Source: Glutamicibacter protophormiae (GTDB taxonomy: Bacteria > Actinomycetota > Actinomycetes > Actinomycetales > Micrococcaceae). Taken from it: a stretch of DNA of 64,000 nucleotides. The stretch covers positions 248,001 to 312,000 of the forward strand of contig NZ_BMPH01000001.1 in NCBI RefSeq assembly GCF_014647495.1, in the 5' to 3' direction. Position 1 is the stretch's first letter; each line of letters starts with the position of its first letter. Below, one piece after another: positions 57,862 to 64,000 of this stretch. Both the position numbers and the translations under genes were made by a program. Below the pieces are notes generated by a model. It did no database searches and was not told where the DNA came from. It saw only the letters and a program-made list of their open reading frames with translations.

Positions 57862-58347
57862 CTAGGGCTCGACTGGCAGCAGCATGTTGGTGATGCGGGC
57901 GGTAGCCACGCGCTTGCCGTCTTCGTCGCTGATCACGATTTCGTGGGTGGTGCTGCGCCGGCCCAGGTGCAGCGGCGTGCAGACGGCGCTGACCAGTCCG
58001 GCGCGCCCGGCGCGGTGGTGCGTGATGTTCAAGTCCACGCCCACCGGGTTGGCCTTGCCGGCCCCGTGCAGCGCGGCGGCGAAGGAACCCAGGGTTTCGG
58101 CCAGCGCGGCCGAGGCGCCGCCGTGCAGGATGCCCCTCACCTGGGTATTGCCCTGCACCGGCATGGTGGCGCAGAGCCGGTCGACCGCGAAGTCGGTGAA
58201 GACGATGCCCAGCTTCTGGACCAAGGTGCCCACCCCGTGGTCCGACAGGAAGGGCCACATGCCCTCGGGGACGCCGTGGGAGGAAAGCTGCTCCGCAAAT
58301 GGGTGTGCTGAAGATTGCGCGGGTTGGGAAGTGAAATTGTCGCTCAT
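57862..58347 (-). CDS. PaaI-family hotdog-fold thioesterase
   Basis: The 161-aa protein has the PaaI signature GILHGGASAALAETLGS with HGG and the catalytic-acid helix, then NPVGVDLNITHHR. It hydrolyses acyl-CoA or aryl-CoA thioesters; the substrate is unknown. The start at 58347 lies 19 bases from the polA start on the other strand, so the promoters overlap. An upstream in-frame ATG at 58434 would run into polA and is rejected. Confidence 0.88.
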   Translation of the reverse strand: MSDNFTSQPAQSSAHPFAEQLSSHGVPEGMWPFLSDHGVGTLVQKLGIVFTDFAVDRLCATMPVQGNTQVRGILHGGASAALAETLGSFAAALHGAGKANPVGVDLNITHHRAGRAGLVSAVCTPLHLGRRSTTHEIVISDEDGKRVATARITNMLLPVEP

Positions 58348-58353
58348 GCCAAC

Positions 58354-58366
58354 TAGGCTTTCAGGT
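58354..58366 (+). promoter_or_regulatory. Leaderless promoter -10 (TAGGCT) of polA
   Basis: TAGGCT (58354-58359) stands 7 bases before the GTG of polA; no ribosome-binding site is seen. Confidence 0.5.
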
Positions 58367-61045
58367 GTGAGCGAAACTACCAAACCGACGCCCACGTCGG
58401 ACAACAGACTGCTGATCATCGACGGACACTCCATGGCATTCCGCGCGTTCTATGCGCTGCCGGCGGAGAACTTCGCCACGAGCACCGGTCAGCACACCAA
58501 CGCCGTGCACGGCTTCGTCTCGATGCTGCTGACAATGATCCGCCAGCAGAAGCCGACCCACGTCGCGGTGGCCTTCGACCTGGACACCCCGACCTTCCGC
58601 ATGCAGGAATACAGCGAGTACAAGGGCGGACGCAACAAGACGCCGGAAGAGTTCTACGGGCAGATCGAGCTGATCCAGCAGGTCATGCAGGCGATGAACA
58701 TTCCGAGCATCAGCCTGGACCCGTTCGAGGCCGACGACATCCTGGCCACCCTGTCCACCCGCGGCGAGGAGGCCGGCTTCAGGGTGCTGGTGGTTTCCGG
58801 CGACCGCGACGCCTTCCAGCTGATCACCGACAAGACCTTGGTCTTGTACCCGAAAAAGGGCATCAGCGATATTCCGCCGATGGATGCCGATGCTGTCGAG
58901 GCCAAGTACTTCGTGCGCCCCGAACGCTACTCCGATCTGGCGGCACTGGTCGGCGAATCGGCCGACAACCTTCCCGGGGTGCCCGGCGTGGGCCCGAAGA
59001 CCGCTGCCAAGTGGATCAACCAGTACGGCGACCTGGCAGGCATTCTCGAACACGCCGAAGAGATCAAGGGCAAGGTCGGCGAGTCGCTGCGCGCCCACGT
59101 GGACAACGTGACCCGCAACCGCCGCCTGAACCAGCTGCGCCACGACCTGGACCTGCCGGTGACCCTGGACGAGATGGAGCTGGTGGCGCCGAACCGCGAA
59201 GAGATCGAGAACCTGTTCGACGCGCTGGAATTCAACACCCTGCGCAAGCGCCTGTTCGACCTGTTCGCGGCGCAGGAGGAGGAGACCGCCCCGGAGGTCG
59301 CCGAATTCGCCCGCGTCATCACCGACGACGAGCAGTCCCTGGCGGCCTTCCTGGCCGCCGGCGACGGCGCCCCGATCGCCATCCAGCCCGGCGTCGCGAA
59401 CGGCGAGGCCGTCGGCCTGGGGCTGTTCCGCGGCAACGAGGCCGCCTGGGTGGAGCTTTCGGCGCTGGACCAGGCGACCGAAGCAGTGCTGGCGGACTTC
59501 TTGGCGGACGCCGATGCTCCGAAGATTTTCCACGATGCCAAGGCCGCCATGCATCTGCTGGCCGATCGCGGGCTGGAAGTCGCGGGGATCGCCGACGACA
59601 CCCTGATCAGCGCGTACCTGATCCAGCCGGACCGGCGCAGCCACGAACTGGTCGACCTGGTGCAGTACCACATGAAATACCAGGTGCCGGTTTACCAGGC
59701 GAAGAAGGGCGAACTCGATCTGGGGCTGGCCGGGGAGCTGGCCGAACCGACCCTGGCCCAGGCGCAGGCAATCTTCGATTTGTCCGCCTTCCTGGACGCC
59801 AAGCTGGTGGAGAAGCACGCGGACAAGCTGGCCCGTGACATGGAGCTGCCGCTGATTCCGGTGCTCTTCGCCATGGAGCGCGCCGGCGTCGCAGTGAACC
59901 GCGAACGCCTCGATGAGCTGCGCGCGCATTTCACCGCCCAGGTGGACCAGTCGACCAACGAGGCGTTCGCCGCTATCGGCCACGAGGTCAACCTCTCCAG
60001 CCCCAAGCAGCTGCAGGTGGTGCTGTTCGAGGAGTTGGACCTGCCGCGCACCAAGAAGATCAAGACCGGCTACACCACCGACGCCGAGTCGCTGTCGGAC
60101 CTGCTGGTCAAGACCGGGCATCCGTTCCTCATCGCGCTGATGGCCTACCGCGACGCGATCAAGCTGCGCCAGACCGTGGACGGGCTGCTCAAGGCGGTGC
60201 ACCCTGACGGGCGCATCCACACCACCTACGCGCAGACCGTTGCGGCCACCGGCCGCCTGTCCAGCCTGAACCCGAACCTGCAGAACATCCCGGTGCGTTC
60301 GGAGGAGGGCCGGCGGATCCGCGACGTGTTCGTGGTCGGAAAGGGCTACGAAACCCTGCTGACCGTGGACTACTCGCAGATCGAAATGCGTATCATGGCG
60401 CACCTGTCGGGCGACGAGGGCCTGATCGAGGCCTATCGCAACGGCGAGGACCTGCACCGCTATGTCGGCTCGCGCGTGTTCAACGTGGAGCCGGCCGAGG
60501 TCACCTCCGAGATGCGCTCCAAGGTGAAGGCGATGAGCTACGGCCTGGCCTACGGGCTGAGCAGCTTCGGGCTGTCCAAGCAGCTGAAGATCGGCGTGGA
60601 CGAGGCGCGCAAGCTCATGAAGGACTACTTCGACCGCTTCGGCGCCGTGCGCACCTACCTGCGCTCGGTCGTCGAGCAGGCCCGAAAGGACGGCTACACC
60701 GAGACGATCTTCGGCCGCCGCCGCTACCTGCCGGAGCTGAACAGCTCCGACCGGCGCCTGCGCGACATCGCCGAGCGCGCCGCGCTGAACGCCCCGATCC
60801 AGGGCTCGGCCGCGGACCTGGTCAAGGTCGCGATGCTCAAGATCGCCGACGGGCTGGCCGCCGGCGGATACGCTTCGCGGATGCTGCTGCAGGTGCACGA
60901 TGAACTCGTGCTGGAGATCGCCCCCGGCGAGCTGGACGCGGTGCGCGAGCTGGTGACCCTGGAAATGGGCCGCGCCGCGGACCTGCTCGTTCCGCTGGAC
61001 GTCCAGCCGGGCGTCGGCGCCACCTGGCACGAGGCGGCGCACTAG
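58367..61045 (+). CDS. polA: DNA polymerase I
   Basis: Family A polymerase, 892 aa. The 5'-3' exonuclease domain (1-300) has LLIIDGHSMAFRAF, FEADDILATL, VSGDRDAFQL and VPGVGPKTAAKW. The middle domain (about 320-500) lacks the DxE motif of an active 3'-5' exonuclease (IAIQPGV stands in place of DTE), so proofreading is probably absent. The polymerase domain is complete, with motif A DYSQIEMRIMAHLSGD, motif B RSKVKAMSYGLAYG and motif C QVHDELVLE. It acts in repair and Okazaki-fragment maturation. GTG 58367 matches the -10 box. Confidence 0.97.
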   Translation: MSETTKPTPTSDNRLLIIDGHSMAFRAFYALPAENFATSTGQHTNAVHGFVSMLLTMIRQQKPTHVAVAFDLDTPTFRMQEYSEYKGGRNKTPEEFYGQIELIQQVMQAMNIPSISLDPFEADDILATLSTRGEEAGFRVLVVSGDRDAFQLITDKTLVLYPKKGISDIPPMDADAVEAKYFVRPERYSDLAALVGESADNLPGVPGVGPKTAAKWINQYGDLAGILEHAEEIKGKVGESLRAHVDNVTRNRRLNQLRHDLDLPVTLDEMELVAPNREEIENLFDALEFNTLRKRLFDLFAAQEEETAPEVAEFARVITDDEQSLAAFLAAGDGAPIAIQPGVANGEAVGLGLFRGNEAAWVELSALDQATEAVLADFLADADAPKIFHDAKAAMHLLADRGLEVAGIADDTLISAYLIQPDRRSHELVDLVQYHMKYQVPVYQAKKGELDLGLAGELAEPTLAQAQAIFDLSAFLDAKLVEKHADKLARDMELPLIPVLFAMERAGVAVNRERLDELRAHFTAQVDQSTNEAFAAIGHEVNLSSPKQLQVVLFEELDLPRTKKIKTGYTTDAESLSDLLVKTGHPFLIALMAYRDAIKLRQTVDGLLKAVHPDGRIHTTYAQTVAATGRLSSLNPNLQNIPVRSEEGRRIRDVFVVGKGYETLLTVDYSQIEMRIMAHLSGDEGLIEAYRNGEDLHRYVGSRVFNVEPAEVTSEMRSKVKAMSYGLAYGLSSFGLSKQLKIGVDEARKLMKDYFDRFGAVRTYLRSVVEQARKDGYTETIFGRRRYLPELNSSDRRLRDIAERAALNAPIQGSAADLVKVAMLKIADGLAAGGYASRMLLQVHDELVLEIAPGELDAVRELVTLEMGRAADLLVPLDVQPGVGATWHEAAH

Positions 61046-61129
61046 CCGCCCCGCCGGGCCGTACCCTCGCCGGTGCGGCCCGGCGGCGCAGCACTTCCTC
61101 CCACCGCCCATCGATGAAAGGCCCGACCC

Positions 61130-62428
61130 ATGAACTCGCCCACCCCGCAGGGGATCAGACTTGAATTCATCGCGCCGGGACTCGTTGACGGGCAGCCCAC
61201 GGAATCCTGGCTGAGGCTGGAACGCGCCATCGCCCGCGGCTTCCACGAGGCCAGCGCGGATGCCGAGGGGCGCAAGATCCTGGCGGAGCTCGATGTACAG
61301 GACGGGCTGCACTCGATCGTCGCGTTCGACGCAACCTCCACGGCGCCGAGCCTGCACGCAACGGACCCCGTGGGCACCTACTCGTATTTCGCCGGCACGC
61401 TGAACGTCGGCGGCCCGGAACCTGTGGACGTGCACGAGATCACCTCGGTCACCGTCAGCCCGACCCACCGCCGCCGCGGCATCCTGCGTTCCATGATCAC
61501 CACGCATCTGGACCGCGCCGCGGCCGAAGGCATCCCGGTGGCGGTGCTGACCGCCTCCGAGGCCACCATCTACGGCCGCTTCGGCTTCGGGGTGGCCGCC
61601 GAACGCTGCCGCTTCGAGCTGGCCGCCGGGCAGGGCGCGCAGTTCCGCGCCCCCGCGGCCGGCACCGTGCAGGCAGTGGACCCGGCCGCCATCGCCGAAC
61701 AGGTGGAACAGCTCTACCGCGCGCACCACCTCGCCACCCTCGGCTCGGTGAGCCACAGCGCCTTCGACCTGGGCCGGGCCACCGGCCGCTGGGAAAGCTA
61801 CAACAACCTCAAGCCCCCGGAGAACCTGCGCGGCGCACTGCACTACGACGCCGACGGCACACTGGACGGATTCCTCACCTACACCTTCGAGGGATGGAAG
61901 CAGGCCCCGGCCACGATGTCCATCGGAACACTGTGCACCGCAAACGATGCCGCGCGCCGCGAGCTGCTCGCGTACTTATGCGACCACGACCTGATTGAAC
62001 GCGTCACCGGGCGCGCCCCGGTGGACGACGTGCTGCCCACCGCCCTGAACAATGCGCGGGACTACAAGCTCACCGACCGCGGCGACCACCTGTGGGTCCG
62101 CATCCTCGACGTGCGCGCCGCGTTGCGAGCGCGGCGCTACCTGCACGATACGCGTGTTGTCCTGCGGGTGGGCGACGAGCTGGGCTACGCCGCAGGCACC
62201 TGGGCGCTGGAAACCGCCGACGGGGGGATGACGGTGCGCCGCGCGGATTCGGCCGAGGCCGAGGCTTCCCTCGACGCCCGGGATCTTGCCACCCTCTATC
62301 TGGGCACCCGCAGCGCCACGCACTTGGCGGGTGCAGGGCTGCTCGCCGAGCACCGGACCGGAGCACTTGGCGAACTGGACCGGCTGTTCACCGGCCCGCG
62401 GACCCCCTACTGCCAAGCGGATTTCTAG
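61130..62428 (+). CDS. Eis-like GNAT N-acetyltransferase
   Basis: The 432-aa protein has the three-part layout of Eis. The N-terminal GNAT domain has the acetyl-CoA motif VSPTHRRRGILRSM and the ASEATIYGRFGFG block. A second degenerate GNAT region is followed by a C-terminal SCP2-like domain. The chain ends in Phe, whose free carboxylate is the catalytic base in Eis. Family members acetylate lysines or aminoglycosides; the substrate here is unknown. GAAAGG precedes the ATG. Confidence 0.85.
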   Translation: MNSPTPQGIRLEFIAPGLVDGQPTESWLRLERAIARGFHEASADAEGRKILAELDVQDGLHSIVAFDATSTAPSLHATDPVGTYSYFAGTLNVGGPEPVDVHEITSVTVSPTHRRRGILRSMITTHLDRAAAEGIPVAVLTASEATIYGRFGFGVAAERCRFELAAGQGAQFRAPAAGTVQAVDPAAIAEQVEQLYRAHHLATLGSVSHSAFDLGRATGRWESYNNLKPPENLRGALHYDADGTLDGFLTYTFEGWKQAPATMSIGTLCTANDAARRELLAYLCDHDLIERVTGRAPVDDVLPTALNNARDYKLTDRGDHLWVRILDVRAALRARRYLHDTRVVLRVGDELGYAAGTWALETADGGMTVRRADSAEAEASLDARDLATLYLGTRSATHLAGAGLLAEHRTGALGELDRLFTGPRTPYCQADF

Positions 62429-62433
62429 ACCCG

Positions 62434-63360
62434 ATGCCGCCATCCACACGACCTGCCGCGCAAGCCGAGCCGACCCGGCGCGGGCTGCTTCGCGGCGCGC
62501 TGGGACTGGGAGCACTTGGCTTCGCCGCGCTCACCGGGTGCGCGACGCCTCCCGAAGCCCCGCCCGGTCCCCAGGCGAGCCCGATGCCTGCCGCCCCGCC
62601 GCCGCCGAATCCCGCGGCCAGCCCGTCCGCCACGCCGCCGCCGGCTGCCGCGGCGGTCATGACGCGCGCCGAGGCGGTCGCGAAGTACCGAGGCCGGAAG
62701 CCGGGCCAGTTCGGCCTGGACGTCCCGGGGATCCAGCTCGGGCTGCCCCGCGGGTGCAGGGCCGCGGCGCTGTCCTTCGACGCGTGCGGGGGACCGGGAG
62801 GAACATCGTTCGACCGGGCTCTGATCAAGGCCCTGCGCGACGCCGACGCCCCGGCCACGCTCTTCGTCAACCAGCGCTGGGCTCGGTCCAACCGGAGCCT
62901 GCTCGCGGACCTCTCCGCTGATCCGTTGTTCGAGATCGCCAACCACGGAACCAGCCATGCCCCGTTGGGCGTGGCCGGCCAGGAGGCCTACGGGATCCCC
63001 GGGACCGCATCGGTGGGCCAGGCCTATGACGAGGTCATGGGCAACCAGCGCTATCTGGCGGGGGAATTCGGCCTCGACGCGCGCTTCTTCCGCTCCGGCA
63101 CCGCCCACATGGACCAGATCGGCGCCGAGTTGTGCCACGACCTGGGGCTGGTGCCGATGAACTTCACTGTCAACGTGGACGCCGGGGCCACCTTCGCCTC
63201 CTCTGTCGTCGCCGCACAGGTCGGCGGCCTGCGCGCCGGGGACGTGGGAATCGGCCATTTCAACCGCCCGGATTCCGGCACCGCCGCCGGAGTTCGCAAG
63301 GGGCTGGAGACGCTGCAGGACGCTGGAGTCGAGCTTGTGCGGCTGTCCCAAGCTTGGTGA
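62434..63360 (+). CDS. Polysaccharide deacetylase-like Tat lipoprotein
   Basis: The 308-aa protein starts with a twin-arginine signal (TRRGLLRGALG) and lipobox ALTGC at about Cys36. A proline/alanine-rich linker (about 40-75) leads to a NodB-like domain. Its motif 1 is LSFDACGG, with only the first Asp kept, and motif 2 is NHGTSH, giving the H-x3-H metal pair; RSGTAH is motif 3. It is expected outside the cell, lipid-anchored, acting on peptidoglycan or another N-acetylated glycan. It begins 5 bases after the acetyltransferase, so it may be coupled. Confidence 0.85.
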   Translation: MPPSTRPAAQAEPTRRGLLRGALGLGALGFAALTGCATPPEAPPGPQASPMPAAPPPPNPAASPSATPPPAAAAVMTRAEAVAKYRGRKPGQFGLDVPGIQLGLPRGCRAAALSFDACGGPGGTSFDRALIKALRDADAPATLFVNQRWARSNRSLLADLSADPLFEIANHGTSHAPLGVAGQEAYGIPGTASVGQAYDEVMGNQRYLAGEFGLDARFFRSGTAHMDQIGAELCHDLGLVPMNFTVNVDAGATFASSVVAAQVGGLRAGDVGIGHFNRPDSGTAAGVRKGLETLQDAGVELVRLSQAW

Positions 63361-63441
63361 TCGGCCTCCGACCGCGTGGTTCAGGACCGTAAATGTAGCG
63401 AACCTCACAAAGCGGCGCCGTCGATGTTGGGGCGATCTGCT

Positions 63442-63470
63442 TTGCCTCGGCTCAGCGCAGAGCGTAGACT
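63442..63470 (+). promoter_or_regulatory. Promoter of rpsA (TTGCCT-N17-TAGACT)
   Basis: TTGCCT (63442-63447) and TAGACT (63465-63470) are 17 bases apart. The leader to rpsA is about 105 bases. Confidence 0.75.
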
Positions 63471-63582
63471 TGAACAGCGCACCGTGGCCATGCCATGTCC
63501 GCAAATTGTTTTACCCGTTCGAAATTCCGGGACTTCCGGGGTTTCGACTGATCAAATCTATCCACATCGGAGTCCCTACTAC

Positions 63583-64000
63583 ATGACCATCACCTCGAAC
63601 GAGAACAACAGCGCACCAGTTGTCGCCATCAACGACATTGGATCTGCTGAGGACTTCTTGGCCGCAGTCGACGCCACCATCAAGTACTTCAACGATGGTG
63701 ACCTCGTCGAAGGCACCGTCGTCAAGGTTGACCACGACGAAGTTCTGCTCGACATCGGTTACAAGACCGAAGGTGTCATTCCTTCCCGCGAGCTTTCCAT
63801 TAAGCACGACGTTGACCCGGGTGACGTTGTCACCGTTGGCGATAACGTCGAGGCCTTGGTTCTGACCAAGGAAGACAAGGAAGGCCGCCTGATCCTGTCC
63901 AAGAAGCGTGCGCAGTACGAGCGCGCTTGGGGCGACATCGAAAAGATCAAGGAAGAGGACGGCGTCGTTACCGGTACCGTCATCGAGGTTGTCAAGGGTG
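63583..64000 (+). CDS. rpsA: 30S ribosomal protein S1, N-terminal part
   Basis: About 139 codons are visible before the right edge. After a 20-residue start, the first S1/OB-fold repeat is visible (DLVEGTVVKVDHDEVLLDIG then KTEGVIPSREL), with the KKRAQYERAW linker and the start of a second repeat (GVVTGTVIEVVKG). It helps the ribosome bind mRNA. GGAG lies about 11 bases before the ATG. Confidence 0.95.
   Translation, partial: MTITSNENNSAPVVAINDIGSAEDFLAAVDATIKYFNDGDLVEGTVVKVDHDEVLLDIGYKTEGVIPSRELSIKHDVDPGDVVTVGDNVEALVLTKEDKEGRLILSKKRAQYERAWGDIEKIKEEDGVVTGTVIEVVKG

Noticed and set aside
58361-61843. 1160-codon minus-strand frame opposite polA and the acetyltransferase
   Set aside because: No recognisable motif and compositional bias of a shadow frame; polA is complete on the other strand.

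Overview
The window is chromosomal DNA from a high-GC actinobacterium. Long stacks of overlapping antisense reading frames and strong G/C bias at third codon positions fit this. Gene content points to Micrococcaceae (Arthrobacter, Glutamicibacter, Paeniglutamicibacter relatives): a PdtaR-type ANTAR regulator, DUF3000 upstream of RNase D, a trp cluster with the Trp-associated and HGxxPAAW membrane proteins, and a PnuX-type gene behind an FMN riboswitch. The genus is an inference. I see no phage, transposase, integrase or CRISPR array; the window is mostly core genome.

Layout. 1-5.8 kb: a GMC oxidoreductase running off the left edge, divergent dxs with a coupled DUF402 gene, then poorly known genes ending in two tandem paralogous small membrane proteins, the second apparently using a CTG start. 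5.8-9.7 kb: argG with an ArgR-like box, an aldo/keto reductase, a Tat Rieske lipoprotein and a RibD-C/DHFR-like protein, punctuated by hairpin terminators. 9.7-13.2 kb: a beta-oxidation operon (thiolase, then hydratase/dehydrogenase) behind a perfect 16-bp palindrome. 13.4-18.9 kb: RNase D with DUF3000, then a DUF6421-SDR-threonine aldolase operon behind a perfect 19-bp palindrome. 18.9-25.4 kb: msrB, an alpha/beta hydrolase, a sulfurtransferase-SufE-YbaK operon, zapE, benE and an orphan MT0933-type antitoxin-like gene.

25.6-26.35 kb is a seven-gene tRNA array on the minus strand (four Gly-GCC, two Val-GAC, one Cys-GCA) ending in a strong terminator, with a PD-(D/E)XK-like gene on its far side. 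27.5-30.5 kb is def-fmt-rsmB (translation initiation and rRNA modification). 30.6-35.8 kb holds rpe, which makes ribulose 5-phosphate, then the FMN riboswitch, pnuX and ribD-ribE-ribBA-ribH, which consume it. 36-39.3 kb carries hisE, hisG, hisF and hisI. 39.4-46 kb carries trpE, two small membrane-protein genes, trpC, trpB, trpA and lgt. 46.3-52.7 kb is gltBD behind a GlnR-like site and a long leader, followed by pyk.

54.4-64 kb: tRNA-Leu(CAA), a PdtaR-like ANTAR response regulator, a PiT phosphate transporter behind a PHO box, a second RibD-C-like reductase, a PaaI-type thioesterase divergent from polA, an Eis-type acetyltransferase, a Tat lipoprotein polysaccharide deacetylase, and the start of rpsA, cut by the right edge.

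A recurring theme is the -10 hexamer TAGACT/TAGGCT placed 6 or 7 bases before the start codon, implying leaderless mRNAs for several genes. I found no wholly new defence or mobile system. The most interesting items are regulatory sites and uncharacterised small genes.
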